64,000 nucleotides of DNA from Pyropia yezoensis (lineage: Eukaryota; Rhodophyta; Bangiophyceae; Bangiales; Bangiaceae), in assembly GCA_009829735.1 (NCBI GenBank), contig CM020618.1, positions 35,626,894-35,690,893 on the forward strand. The letters are read 5' to 3'. Position 1 is the first letter of the stretch. Each line of letters starts with the position of its first letter. Below, piece after piece: positions 21,997 through 33,812 of the stretch. The notes under the pieces were generated by a model. It made no database searches, was not told where the DNA came from, and saw only the letters and a program-made list of their open reading frames with translations. The position numbers and the translations under genes were made by a program.

Positions 21997-22676
21997 GGTA
22001 AAAAAAAAAAAGGGAGTGAGGAAAGGAGTGGAACTAAGCGGCCCGCCGCTTGGTGGGGGCAGCGTGGCTCCGCGAGAGAAGAAAGAAGGACGGGGACGCG
22101 CTCACTTCGACGCGGCCGCTGCGCACCGCGGTCTGGCGCTGCTGCCGGCGGGACCACCACCACCCCCCCACCCGCGGGCGGCGGCGCTCAAGTAGCTCGG
22201 TCCACGGGGTGTCGCGGCCTCAGGGAGCGACCGCTGCCGCCGCCGTCGCCACTGCCGCTGCGGTATCGGCTCGCTGCCCACTGGCGAGTACAGACACCCT
22301 CCCTCCCCGCAGGTCGCACCCCACTCCCTTCCCACCCATTGTGCGTCCGCATCGCCCAGAGCGGCACGGCGCGGCTCCGCACGCTCCGCACGCAGAGCCA
22401 GGCAGCCGCGGGCGCGGCGCGGGGGCCCGCAATGGCGAGCCTCCGCCGGGTCGGCCGCTCGGCAGCGGCGGCGGCGGCGGCTGTGGCGGTGGCTACTGCG
22501 GCACCACCGATGGGCCGACCGCCACGCCCCGCCACGACACGCGCCGCCGACGCGCCGCGCCGCGCCGCGTCGTGCACAGCCGACGCGGCCGCCCGGCCGT
22601 GAGGGCGCGCCCGCGGCCGCGACCGCGTGCGTGCACGGCTGGGGGGGCCTCCCCACCGGCAGCGGCGGTGCGTGAT

Positions 22677-22701
22677 GGGGGGGGGGGGGGGGGGGGGGGG
22701 G
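22677..22701 (+). repeat. 25-nt poly-G tract
   Basis: An uninterrupted run of G on the + strand. Long G runs can form G-quadruplexes and are often miscalled in sequencing, so the exact length is uncertain. Confidence 0.85.
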
Positions 22702-25700
22702 CGAGCGACTAGGTGGGGCACCCCCCCGCTCCGTTGCAGCGGCGACGCGGCCGCGGCCGCGGACGCGACAATACGGACCGGAACGGGCGGCGCCACAGTG
22801 CCGCCGCCCCCTACCTCCCCTCTTCCCCCACGGGATTCCTTGACGCCCCCACTCGTCGGCCAGGCGAAGGGCTGTGTACGGCCGGCCGCTGCATGGGCAG
22901 CTGCCGCACGGCGCCGGTCAGTCCCCTTGCAAGGGGGGCTGTGCGAGCGGCTGTGCTGTATTTACCGACAGTCCCTTGCCCTCTGCTTGCGGCCGGTCGC
23001 TTGCCTGTCCGCTCGGGAGGCGGCGGCTACCGAGAATGTTCGGGAGGGTGTTTATCTATTGAGTTTTCCGAACTACAACAGGCATGTCGAACACCATCCA
23101 CCCCCACCTGCCGCTCATAAGCAGACATTTACGGTTGAATATCTCGACCATGACGCGACCACGGTGACGCTAGATACCGCCGCACCCTCCCCAAGGAAGA
23201 AGCTGGGATGGGCAGAAGCTCCTCAGCCCGCGTTGCAATCAGACTGACCAAACAGGACGCACTCTCTTGTCGGCCCCCACGCTCATTCGTCGTCCTGTGG
23301 TAAATTAATTCAAGTTGAATAACTGAAAACCGGGAGCCCTTCTCGGGACCGCTCGTGCCCATTTCCCCCAGCTTGCACTCCTTTGCTGACCGCCCTTCCC
23401 TGGCCAGCCGTGGGGCTGATGGGCCCAGCAGTCGTTGCAGGGGGCCACCGCGGAACAGCGCTGCCACGCCGGCGCTTCCGCGCCCAACGCTGCGAGCCTC
23501 CCGGCCGCTCACCTGGACGGGCCCCCTGGCCGGCGTCCCCCCCCTGTAGGTACCTGTCCCCCCCACCACCCTCGTCTTCGCTTTCCACCGCACGGGTCAA
23601 GCGGCATCAGCCGCGGTCAGGAGCCGTGGTGGCTGCACCTCAGGCCGAGGGGGTAAAAGACAGCCCGGCCTGCCTGCCCTATTCACGGGTCCACCAGCCA
23701 CGCGGTCGCCGGGCACCTCCGCCCCCCGCCCGTCCGCCACGGTCGCCATTCCTCCACAGCTGCCAGCTGGCCGGCGGGTGTACCCGGGGGGCGGCGGCAG
23801 AGTGTCGGCGAGGCGCGCCGGCGGCGGTGGGCGACGGCGGCTGCCCCCACCGCCGCACGGCCCGGCCCAGCAGCGTGCCCCGTCGGCGGCAGCCGTCCCC
23901 CCCCATCCCCGCTGGCCGGCGCGGCACACAAGGGCCCCTCGCCACGGCACGGCGTGGAGTGTGCCGGCTCCCTCCTGGGTTGCTCACCCACCCACCTCAC
24001 TTGAGACAAGGAGCTCCTCCTCCTCTGTGCCCAGCGGCGGCAGCCATGGGGCCACGCTTCCCCTCGGTTGGCGGTGGCGTCGTGGCGGGGGTGGTCACCG
24101 GCTGGTGATTGGGGCGGCGCCCCGCGAGAGTCACGCCGGAAAGGGGGGAAGGGGGGAGGGCACTGCCGCAGCCTTCCGTTCACCCCGGCACTGGGCAGTG
24201 ACCGGGCAGTGACACGCAGTAGAAGGATATGCCAACGGCGCCACCGCAAACGCCCATCGTTCCCGCCCCCACTCCCCCCGCCTTACCCGCGACACGCTGC
24301 GACGCCCGTTTTACGCCCTCCCGCCCCCTCTCTCCCCCCAGCGTGGCCCTCTTCCCTAGCGGCCATCCCGCGCGTCAGTGCGGCGGCCGTCCTTCGGTTC
24401 CGCCGCTCACCACATTGCTGCTCGGAAAAGACGGGTGGGGAGATGGTGAGGAGAGTGGAGAAGGGAGGAGAAATGGCCCATCCGGGATGCTGCAGGGCAG
24501 TGGGGGGAACGACCCCGTTTGCCGCTGCTGCCGGCCGACCAACTGCCACCCCATCCCGCCGCACGGCCGCTGGGCAGAGGCGGCGCTGTTGTGGCCCGCC
24601 GGCCGGCGCACCGCGAGAGGGGGGCGGGCGGCCACGGCAACCCAGTGGCCACTGTCTGGGCGGTGGCGCGGGTGCCGGGGCGCCCTCCACCCGGCGACGG
24701 CGGCGGTGGTCGTGGGTCACCGCGCCGCCACTGCCGGCGCGGCAACCCAGTAGTCCCCCGCTCCCTCCCCTTCCATGCGGGGGATCGGGGAGCCCAGCCA
24801 CGTGCGCGCCACGTCGGCCGTTGCAGCCAGCGGTACCTCCCCCTATCCCCCGCGACGCTGCTGAGTGGGAGTGGCTAGTGGGGGCGGCGGTGGCCTCCAC
24901 CGCGGCCATGTTGGCGCCTGCAGCTTTTCGGTGACTTGGGCTGGGATGCTTCCCGGTCGCGTCGACCACCAATATCAATGATGGCCGGCATGTGGGGAGG
25001 AGATGAGAAGGGGGGGTGGCAAGGGGGCGGCGGAGCGGGAAAGTGGGGTCGATCGTCGTTGCGCGAAGCGGCTAAGAGCACACGCCCTTCAACAAGGAGA
25101 CCAAGACTAAGCGAATTTCATTTAAGGCTGAAATGGGAGCACGTGGCGGCCTGTGACTGGATGACCAAACAAATCCGTGCTCCCCAACCGCGGGGGAAGG
25201 ACTACTGTAGAACGATGTCAGAGGGTGGCTAAATAGGGCGTAAACATTCGGAGCCATTGCTACACCTTGCCGGACCAAACCCCATTCCCATTTGAAGTTT
25301 TCATAGTGACCATGGAAGCAGGGAGATACTGTCCGAGCTTCCCAGATCGTCTGCGATCGTATCCTTCCGAAGCGATTCTCGGGCGATCGACCGTGACACG
25401 TAGAGGGCAACTACGCCGTCGATCGCAATCATGGCCCCCAAATGGCCCTCAAACCGTACCATTTTCTCGACGATCGGCGCACGCGGCGCAATCTGGCTCG
25501 GATCTCCCTGGTTGTGCTCGTCCGTGTTGCGTGAGGGGGGAGAAACGGGTGGAACACTCACTTTGACCCGTCGCATTGGCCGTAGTCTCCCCGTGTAGAG
25601 GGGGTTTTGGAGGGGGGGTGCTAGTGTGGGTGTGTGGCGGTGTCTCTTACGGCAAGCATGTCACCTGTGTTCCCTTCCCGCGTGACTCCACGGATCGCCA

Positions 25701-26489
25701 ACGATGTACAAGGATCAGCCTCTGATTCTTCAAGTGGCACCAGCGTGGACGCCGCAGCCGTCCGTTTGCTGCCGGCAACACCCGCGTCTCTCTTTTCTCT
25801 CTCTCTCGCGTAAGCGTATTTTGCACAGACACAACATCGTCCTTCCCTCGGGCTCTGAACGTTCAGCACGCTCCAACCCCCCCCTCGCCCGCACGCCACG
25901 GTTCTGATTCGCGGATGGACTGTTCTGATGGCTTTTGAGCCCATATGGCGAGGATTCTCCACCAGGACGAGACAACGAGGGGGGGGGTTCCTCGCGGCAG
26001 GCCATGGTGTGACGCCGCCCCTGGCGGGCGTTACGTAACGGACGAGTGCGAGGGCGTCATGGTGCCGACGCAAGGCGGTCCTTATCATCCGCCTGCAAGG
26101 GAGGTGTGTGTTCGGGCGTTGTGTCTCCAGGTCGCCACCTACAAACAGTCCCCATTGCCCAAACCTCCCCTGCCACAGTCTCCCTACCATATTTGTCATT
26201 GGACAATCGAGTGTGCGCTCGTCGTGGTGCTCCTACGGCGGTCGCGCGAGCCCTCTGGATACTTTCCAGCGGGGCGGGGCGGCTGCGTCGGGGCATGCAG
26301 CAGGCGGAGAGGGGGGTGTGCGTGCCACAGGCCCCTCTTTCCCAAGCTCTGCTTCACAACCGATACCACTCGCCCGCGCCAGCCACCATGCTCCAGCACA
26401 CGAAGCGCCCAGCAACCCGGGGAAGGAGAGCCATTTCTCGGCCTTTCTCCCCCCTGCAGCCCCCCTCCCCCCTTCTAACCCCTCCCCGA

Positions 26490-26815
26490 GCATGGTTTGG
26501 CGGGGGTGCAGTGCACACCGTGCGCCCCGCGGCGGCCGCCCCCCCTCCCCGAAGCAACCCCCCCACTCGCGATGGACGGCGGAGGTGCAGTGCAAACCGC
26601 CCTCCGACCGCCCCCCCCCCCCCCCTCCGGAGGACCCCCGTCCCCAGCATGTCTCTGCGGGAGTGCAGTGCAAGCAGCCCCCCCCTCGACGGCCCCCCCC
26701 CCCGTCACATCCCCCCCACACGGCATGGACCGCGGGGACGCAGTGCAAGCCGCCCCCCGACCGCCCCCCCCCCCCCGTCAATCCCCACACACAGCGTGGA
26801 TCGGGGGGGGTACAC
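26490..26815. repeat. 75-79 bp degenerate tandem repeat, four units
   Basis: The octamer GCAGTGCA recurs at 26508, 26587, 26665 and 26740. Each is followed by Pro-encoding C-rich DNA that includes C runs of up to 15. The repeat explains the long Pro-rich ORFs on both strands here. Confidence 0.75.
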
Positions 26816-27011
26816 CACGAAACCGCCCCCCCCCCGTCTCTGCCATCCCCCGCCCCCCCCCCCCCCCACAACGTGAATCCGGGGGGACTGACCGCCCAAC
26901 AGCCCCAGCGGCCGGACACGCACCCTCCCCGCCTCCTCTGCAAGGGAGGGGGGGGAGCGTGGGCGTTGAGCTGGCGGAGGGCGTGCTCCCGCCTTTCGTC
27001 GACGTTTTTTA

Positions 27012-27938
27012 TTGGGAGGGGGCGGGGACGTCGCGACCCCCGCCCGGGTCGACGCCACCCCGCCCACCCGCCACCGATTGCCGCGTCCCACGCCGCACGA
27101 CTCTCGCCACTCTGCTTGCCCCCGCCCAACCGTACCGACCATTCCGTCTCCCGCCTTTCTATCTTCCGCCCTGGCGCACCCGACCCCGCGGCGACCCACG
27201 CCAACCGTTCCCTCCCCTGCCTACAACGACATACAAGGCCGCGGTTCTGGTGGCACCTCCGCGGGGGGCGCCTGGATGTTGCCCCCCCGCGACGGCGCTT
27301 GGGTGCCGGCCGCGCCCCCGTCAACTGAATGGATGCCGTGGGCGGCGAGCAGCGCGCCCCGCGGCGCCTGCCACTGGGCGTGCCCGTGCCCTTGGGCGGC
27401 GCCCCCGCCACCTGGCTGGACCTACACCCCGCCGCCGACTACTTATGGTGGCGGACCTGGCCCTCCGCATGGGGATCAACACGGCAACTACGGCGGCCGC
27501 GACATCGACAACTTTGGACGCCGCCACCCCCCCCGCGCTGGGCGGGACGAGTCGCCGCGCCCCCGCAGCTGCACTCGCGCGCCGCGCTATCGCAATGACC
27601 AACGCCGGCGCCCCCCCAGGCTCGGCTGAGAGGAGCAGCGCGGCGACCGCTGGGTCTTTCCTGGCGCTCCACCCCCGCCCTACAACGACCGCATGCCCCA
27701 GCTCTACAACGAGCGCCAGCACCCGCCCTACAACGAGCGCCCGCCTTTGCCCTACAACGAGCGCCCGCCCTTGACCTACAACGAGCGCCCTCCTGCGCCC
27801 TACGACCAGCGGCTGCCACTGCCGCCGCCGCCTCCGCCTGCCGCCGACCTTGGCCCCTGCCCGCCGACTCCTCGACTGCATTTGCCGCGCCACGGTGGTC
27901 GTGGCGGCTACCGCTGGCAAGACCCTCCGCGCAACTAA
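27012..27938 (+). pseudogene. Pro/Gly/Tyr-rich coding remnant with PYNERPPL repeats
   Basis: A single frame runs through this segment, broken by a TGA at 27627-27629, and ends TAA at 27936-27938. From about 27205 it encodes Trp/Pro/Gly-rich sequence. Then 'PPPPYNDRMPQLYNERQ' is followed by 24-bp repeats encoding PYNERPPL at 27702-27821. It sits five bases upstream of the Myb/SANT-like remnant and may be the disordered N-terminal part of the same transposon protein. The function is not recognised. The segment before 27200 is GC-rich and its coding status is doubtful. Confidence 0.4.
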
Positions 27939-27942
27939 CGCC

Positions 27943-28775
27943 ATGGGCTCTGTCCTGGGGTGGTCTGAGGTGGAGTTGACGTGTTTGTCGCAGGCGTGGC
28001 TGGTGAAGACGCGGGACAACATCGTGGGGACGGACCCGGGTGGGGCAGACTTCTACACTGGGGTGCGTGACGAGTACCTGGACCTGATGCGCGCCCGCCG
28101 GGCGATGCCGATCACGAGCGACCACACGGTGGGATCCATCAAGAAGACCTGGGACACCAAGTCAAGAAGGGGACCAGCGCTTTGGCATCGTCATTTTGGG
28201 CTGTGCAGCGCCTGCAGCTGACATGAAGCCCGTCCGAGGAGGCGGTCATCGAGGGCGCTTTGGCCCACAGCAAGGGCTTGGACATCTACGAGGCTATCCG
28301 CAAGCATGAGGCGCGTATGGACGGGATGGAGGCAGAGACTGGGAAGCGCAAGTAAAACTCGCTGGAGAAGTATGTCCCGTGCTGGAAGGTGATGCGCAAC
28401 TCGGACAAGTGGAGCGGCGCCGCTGGATCGGCTGCCGCGGGAATCGGCACCCGCTGCGACACGGAGGGCAGCGGGACGAGCGAGCATGGGGACCCAGAGA
28501 CGGACGACCCGACGGATGGCCCCCGCACCGGTGGCAAGGTCGGGGGCCCTGCACGCAAGTTTGACCCTCGCACACCTGGCACCAAGGCGGCAAAGCGTGG
28601 CCGCAAACAGGACATTGCGGCGGCACGGGAAGTGCGGGCCAGTACTGAAGCACTCCAGGCTGTGGCAGATGCCACGGCCGAGCGGTCGGCCGTTATCCTT
28701 TTTAACCGGCCCAACATGCGCGATACGGAGGAGCCGAAGCTGTTTAAGCGCACCACAGCGCGCGAGATGCTGTAG
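27943..28775 (+). pseudogene. decayed Myb/SANT-like (trihelix, NAM-associated) protein of PIF/Harbinger type
   Basis: From the ATG at 27943 the frame gives 'GWSEVELTCLSQAWLVKTRD' and 'FYTGVRDEYLDLMRAR', the three-helix Myb/SANT-like fold that accompanies PIF/Harbinger transposases and plant NAM-associated proteins. A one-base deletion near 28162 shifts frame. In the new frame come a TGA (28224-28226), 'SPSEEAVIEGAL', a TAA (28353-28355), then 'YVPCWKVMRNSDKW', the usual second conserved block. The C-terminal part is basic ('KRGRKQD') and ends at TAG 28773-28775. Such proteins bind the transposon ends and help import the transposase. With three lesions it is dead. The transposase halves 3-6 kb away probably belong to the same element. 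Confidence 0.65.
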
Positions 28776-31616
28776 GCGGCCGGCATCCCTCTCGGCCCCG
28801 AGCCGGCCACGTCCTGGACCCCACCGACGATGTGCCCGGCTGCGGCGATGAGCGCCACGACCGGGCCTGCTGTGTATGAGATTGCCGACGAGGAGCAGGT
28901 CGACGGCGACAATGTGCGACCGCCGCGGCCCCCCCCCGCCGCCCCTGTGCACATGGCGCCGTTGCCCGCCCCTGCGGCTGAGCCTTTGGTGAAATCTGTT
29001 GAAGGGGCCTGTAGCATAATACATAATCACCGCTCGGCTTACTTAAGTAATGAGATGGGAACTAAACCCCAAATCTGGCTGGAGATGTAAGGGATTTCGC
29101 CCGGTTGCCTAGTATTTTGTGCGCGCCATTCCGTTTTCTTCTCCAGGGCCCGGGTTCGATTCCGGCTCTCCGATACGAACTTTTTCGTTATTCCACACGG
29201 CCCTGGACCCGCTCGTGCAGCCGCCCACGCCACCGGAGGCAGCCACACCCGCGCAAGTGCCCACAGCAGCGGACGGCACTCAAAGCTCCTGCCCCCGAAC
29301 TGTTGTGCCCCCTGTTCTCGCGCTCTCGCGCGCGGCCAAAGCCCAACTGACTGAGGCGGCTGCCGCGGCGAAATTGCAGAACAAGTCATTGGGCACCACG
29401 CTACCCCTTGATGAGTCCGACCTGTCCTCTGGGCTGTCATCGCCCCGCGGGCGGGTGCTGACCCCCCGCCTTTCTGACTAATCTAGCAGGGAGTCTGATA
29501 GTGATGCCGGCATGTAGTGTTTTACCTGCGAAGTGTTTGTGCATGTCGCTTGTGCTCGTACGAGACCGTGGGAATGAAAAGTTATTTTCTTACACCCATA
29601 GGGCAAGGTATTTCTTTTCCTTCCTATATCTCTTGTTTGTCCTGGGTGAACCAGAGCATCTTGGCAACTATCTCCCCTGCCCTCACCGTCGCTGCCGCCG
29701 CCGCAGATGGAGGCGGGCGGCGAGCGGTATGGGGTTGGCCGGCTTCCCCCCCCGACTCCCACCAGTCCCTCTCCTTCCACCCCAGGCAGCCGCGGCGCCC
29801 AGCACTGTTGCCGCCGCCGCGACCAGCGCTTCCCCGATGGCGGGGGACGAAGAGCGCCACACGGGTTGGCCCACCTCCCCCCCCACCTCGCACCAGACCC
29901 CCCCCCTCCACGCCAGCCAGGCCCAGCGGCTGCCGCCCCAACCGGTGCAACCGCCGCCATCCCGGGACGAGGGGGACAGCGGCTGGCACCTTCCCCCACC
30001 CACCGCCCACCTGCGCCCCCGCGTCTACCCCAACCAGCCAGAGCGGCCCACCCTGCGGCCAGCGCCGCCGCGGACGCCGCCCGCCGCCAATGGCAGCAGG
30101 CGGCAAGCACCACAGGGGTGTGGCCGCTTGCCCCCCCGCCCCCCCCCAGTCTCCCCCCCGCCTGCGCTGCCAGCCGCGACGGCTGGCGCCGTGGCCGGCG
30201 CCGCTACCGCCACCGCCCCGTGATGGCGGCGGGCGGCCAGCACCACAGGGACTGGCCCCCTCCCCCCCCCACCTCCCACGAGTGTCCCACCTTCCATCCC
30301 TACGGGCACGGGCGGCTGGGGCCGCCCCCCCCGCGCCCAATGGCGGCGGGCGGAAGGCAGCACTGTAGATTTTGCGCTCCCCCACCCACCTATCAGCAGT
30401 TCCCCCCCCCTCTGCAGAAAGCCGCAGCCGCCAGCGCGGTGGCCGCCGCCGCAACTGGCATCGCCCCGATGGCGGCGGGCGAGAAGAGCCACGCCGGCTG
30501 GCCCACAGCCCCCCCCACCTCGCACCAGGCTCCCCCCCGCCACGCCAGCGAGTCCCGCCGGCTGCCGCCGCACCCTACGCAACCGCCGCCATCGGTAGGC
30601 GAGCGAGCCAGCGGCTCGCACCTTCCCCCATCCACGGCCCGCCTGTCCCCTTGCGTCTATTCCATCCAGCTAGAGCGGCCGGCGACGCGGCCAGCGCCGC
30701 CACAGACGCCGCTCGCCGCCAATGGCGGCAGGCGGCAAGCACCACAGGGGTGTGGCCGCTCCCCACCCCGGCCCCCCCCAGTCCCCCCCCCTCCTGTGCA
30801 GCCAGCCGCGACGGCTGGCGCCGTGGCCGGCGCCGCTTCCCCCACCGCCCCCGATAGCGGCGGGCGGTGAGCACCACAGGGGCTTGCTTCCTTCCCCCCC
30901 CTCTACCACCCTTTCCTCTCATCTCCCCAGCGACCAACCCCAGCGGCCGCCGCAGAGGCTGGCGCCGCTGCCACCGCCGCCGCGGCCGCCGCTGCGTATG
31001 GTGGCGGTCGGCGAGCGGCACAGGGGTGGGCTACTCTCCAACCCCACCACCCTTCTGTACGTTCCTCTCAACGCCGGGCAGCTGTGTCCGTGGCGCCGCA
31101 GTGCCTGTCGCTCGCGTCCGCGGCCACCGCCGCAGGTCTGGGGCTTTCCCACCCCCCTCCGCCCCCATTTCCTCGCACCGCCGCACGCGCGCGCCACCCA
31201 TCCCCGACTCGCACCCCATTTACTCCCTCAAACACCTCGTAGTCCTCCGCCTGCACGCCACCAGCTTCCCGACCCCCTTTCCCCCTCTCCGCTGCTGGAC
31301 ACACCCGCCCTGCGCAGAGCCGGTTGCTTCGCTCCACCTCCTCCCCCCACCGAGTGCCCCACCGTCTTCCCCCGCTGCGGACGGCTACACAGTTGCGTCA
31401 AGTGGTGGTACAATAAATAGCAAAAGAAAATCGTGTCCAAGAAAAGAAAGAAACCCTGCTGAACGAGGAACAAGAAAACCTTTCATGACAAATACACTCT
31501 CAGCTTGGCGGACTCCCTCACAGGTACGGCTCCAGCGGCTTTCCCCGGTCGCGGTAGATGTGCTCGGCTACGTCATTACGCAGCGCAATGTGCTCCTTAG
31601 CACTCCAGACCTCCTT
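28776..31616. other. transposon interior or spacer, mostly repeat DNA
   Basis: 28.8-29.5 kb has normal composition with short open frames of no known family. 29.7-31.1 kb is the 632-bp tandem repeat. 31.1-31.6 kb contains C-rich DNA and then AT-richer DNA. It lies between the Myb-like and transposase remnants, so it may be internal to the decayed Harbinger element. Confidence 0.4.
29790..31050. repeat. 632-bp diverged tandem duplication
   Basis: Matching landmarks are offset by 631-632 bp: GATGGCG at 29836 and 30468, the AATGGC(A/G)GCAGGCGGCAAG block at 30089 and 30721, and GAT(G/A)GCGGCGGGCGG at 30222 and 30853. A shorter motif, (A)TGGCGGCGGGCGG followed by AGCACCACAGGGG, recurs inside each unit, so the array looks built from smaller steps. 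Confidence 0.75.
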
Positions 31617-32320
31617 TCAGGCCATCATAGCTCGTACAAGCGCGTTGGGTGTCGCCTGGGCAATGGGCATGATGAATGGGCTTGCCTCCCCAGCAGTTGG
31701 AAAGCGTGCGCCAAGTGGACCTCCTCTCCGCATACCGCCGGATGCACCACTCCCGGCGGCAGAGCCACCAAACTCACTCAAAGAAGAATCAGAGTCCGAC
31801 GTCTCCTCAACAACTGCAGCAGCGAAGTCCCGCCGATGCTTGACCAGATACCCCTCCCGACGCACCTGAGTCACCATGTTGTGCAAAATAGCAACCGCCT
31901 TGGCCACAGCACAGATGGTTGTGACCTTAGCCTACCAAGCCGGGTGGAGGGCGATGTGAAAGCGAGAGGTCAGTACCGCAAAAAGTCGCTCAACGTCCTT
32001 ACGCAGCGCCTCCTGGAGGCGATTGAAGGTCTTCTGCTTGTCCGTGACAGGCTGTCCATACGAGCAGATGAGCTGGACGTAGTGCGGGTAAGTGCCGTCA
32101 ACCAGGTAGTACGGAAGCGTGCGCGTGCGGCCATTGATCGTTAAGGGCTTGCTGCGGGGCGGCCAGTCCCCCGCAGTGATATTCTGGTAGAGCGGGGACG
32201 GCTGCATAACATTAACGTTATTCATTCTGCCGCGGCAGCCGACAAACAGGTGGCAGATACACAGGTCCTCGTCACAAATGGTCTCCATGACAACTGCCCG
32301 ACGCCCCTTCCTGATCTGGG
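31617..32320 (-). pseudogene. PIF/Harbinger transposase, C-terminal half
   Basis: On the - strand the frame reads 'KGRRAVVMETICDEDLCI', 'NNVNVMQPSPLYQNI', 'LVDGTYPHYVQLI', 'QEALRKDVERLFAVLTSRFH' and, after a TAG at 31932-31934, 'AVAKAVAILHNMV'. This block order is typical of the DDE domain of PIF/Harbinger transposases (Pfam Plant_tran type): the D of 'LVDG.YP', then the E of 'RKDVER.F'. The stop and the missing N-terminal half make it inactive. The N-terminal half lies at 33813-34454 on the opposite strand, and the two join end to end if the segment between the breakpoints is turned around. Confidence 0.8.
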
Positions 32321-33138
32321 GCAAGTTCACCCTCAGTGCCCATAGTCTGGCGCGGCGCGCTTGGTGTAGCCGCCGGCGTTTCCGGGGGGAACTCCCCCAT
32401 GAAGGGCGTACGCCCCACCGAGTATGGTGTGGCTCCCTCGTTGGGAGTCACAGGTGTCGCCCCCTGTTCGGGGCGACCCGAGATAGGCGTGAGGAGGGAT
32501 TCCCCCTGCGCCTGCGGGCTCGAAAGCCCCGATCCGGTCTGGACATTAAGGCCATCTGGCAAACTCGCCACAATCTGATTCAGACTAGTATTCGTCATCG
32601 TGACCACCAGGTCCGGCAAAGTCTGCCGCAACACATTGGTCGCCTCCCGACGGACAGTTTCCGCGAGGAGTGGATTGACGACTCCAGTTGAGTCTCGGCC
32701 CGCCTCCGGGAGTCCACCTGAGGGGTAACCACGTTCCTCAGGGGTCTCAACCGGGGGCATGGGCGCGAGCCCATCGCCGACCAACGGAGGTTCGCCGTCC
32801 CCCGAAAGCCTAGTTGGCGACGGCTCCAAGCCAAAGTTGGCTCCAACCCGAGTGGAACCCGCGGGGACAGTCCTCACCCCTTGGGACGTTCCCGTTGAGT
32901 GAACCACACGGTGGCCAGACTTCGGCCCACCCACATCAGATGTGTCACCCGAGCGAACTCCCGACTGAGTCGGGGTGGCCTGTTGTCCGCCCGCACTTCC
33001 AGTCCTGCTGGCTTGAGGGACCTCCAGTCCCTCTGCGACCCCAGGTAAACCCACCTGTGTCTCACCAGTATTCAAAGGCACTGAAGTACGTGCGTCACCC
33101 GTGTACTCCCCGGACGACGGGGGGTCCGAACTAGCCAT
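32320..33138 (-). pseudogene. gag: RT-B gag, N-terminal part (inverted fragment)
   Basis: The ATG at 33138 (- strand) starts a Ser/Pro/Gly-rich frame of about 270 residues, 'MASSDPPSSGEYTG' onward, similar in style and position to the N-terminus of RT-A gag. It begins 100 bp after the primer-binding site and LTR of the same strand. It stops matching gag near 32320, where transposase sequence begins. The next part of the same gag lies at about 34470-34651 on the + strand. The coding sequence is therefore split by an inversion and later by the RT-A insertion. Confidence 0.65.
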
Positions 33139-33238
33139 GTTGGCAGACGATCCGTATGACACGGTCCAAGTCCACCGTTCCTCTGAGACAGAGGGCCCCC
33201 TACACGCGGGTGTACCTGGAGGTAAAGTTTACCTCTGT

Positions 33239-33255
33239 CCCCTGCTGCTCCACCA
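33239..33255 (-). other. RT-B primer-binding site
   Basis: On the - strand this reads TGGTGGAGCAGCAGGGG, two bases inside the LTR edge at 33258. The same 17-mer follows the RT-A LTR, and 16 bases of it follow the RT-C LTR. It begins TGG, as required to pair with a tRNA 3' CCA. Confidence 0.75.
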
Positions 33256-33257
33256 AA

Positions 33258-33812
33258 TGTGGCAAAAACCACTTACACACACGGCACCCAAGTTGGGGCG
33301 GTGTACAAGGGCTGCCTCCCGTGTCGGGGGAACCGGAAGAAGTGCAAGTCGCACACACTCTGTCCCTGTTGTGGGGCAACCCCCCCCCTCACAAACAAGA
33401 GGATGGTGTGTGGTCCAACAGTTTCTTGGTCGGGACGGGGACGCAGGGCCAAGCCCCGCTGTCCCTCCCCTTATCCCCCCAGGGTCCCCTTAGAATCTCG
33501 CCACTCAGAATCTCCCACCCCAGCACCTGCCCACCGGGCCACACGAAAATTCAAGACGATAAATGCACCCTCCAATACAAGTTGGATTTACTACGAAGCT
33601 AACTATCCCAAACTTAGGGAATATGGACCCAAATGCAGGGGGAGGAACGGATCAGGCTAGTGGCCTGCCGCCCCTTGCATGGCACGTGTTGCCCCCCTAC
33701 CTGGGGGTCAATACTGCCACAAAATGCGGGGGGAGGAACGGATCAGGCTAGTGGCCTGCCGCCCCTTGCATGGCACGTGTTGCCCCCCTACCTGGGGGTC
33801 AATACTGCCACA
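33258..33812 (-). repeat. RT-B long terminal repeat (5' LTR, inverted)
   Basis: In its own orientation the LTR runs from 33812 (or 33721) down to 33258. It starts TGTGGCA and ends TGCCACA, a perfect 7-bp terminal inverted repeat of TG...CA form, and is followed by the primer-binding site and gag. The outer end contains a 91-bp tandem duplication, so its original length was about 464 bp and is now 555 bp. The partner 3' LTR is not in the window. Confidence 0.65.
33631..33812. repeat. 91-bp tandem duplication at the RT-B LTR end
   Basis: 33631-33721 and 33722-33812 are nearly identical (AAATGCAGGGGG versus AAATGCGGGGGG at the start), each ending ACTGCCACA. The duplicated unit includes the LTR terminus. 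Confidence 0.9.

Larger units (their letters stand above)
21997..27011. other. long low-complexity spacer, no supported gene
   Basis: 22.0-22.7 kb and 23.4-24.9 kb are CCG/CGG and homopolymer DNA, open in many frames. 22.9-23.4 kb and 25.0-26.2 kb have more ordinary composition but no ORF that matches a family I know; the longest, 25621-26199 on the - strand, has no recognisable domain. 26.4-26.9 kb holds the tandem repeat listed separately. Confidence 0.5.

Noticed and set aside
26108..27774. Long Pro-rich ORFs on both strands
   Set aside because: Produced by the 75-79 bp C-rich tandem repeat and C homopolymers.
29090..29172. tRNA-like stretch with an exact B box (GGTTCGATTCC) and a rough A box (TTGCCTAGTA)
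   Set aside because: The T-stem has two mismatches and no acceptor strand pairs with GGCTCTCCG at the right distance. At best a tRNA relic or SINE fragment.
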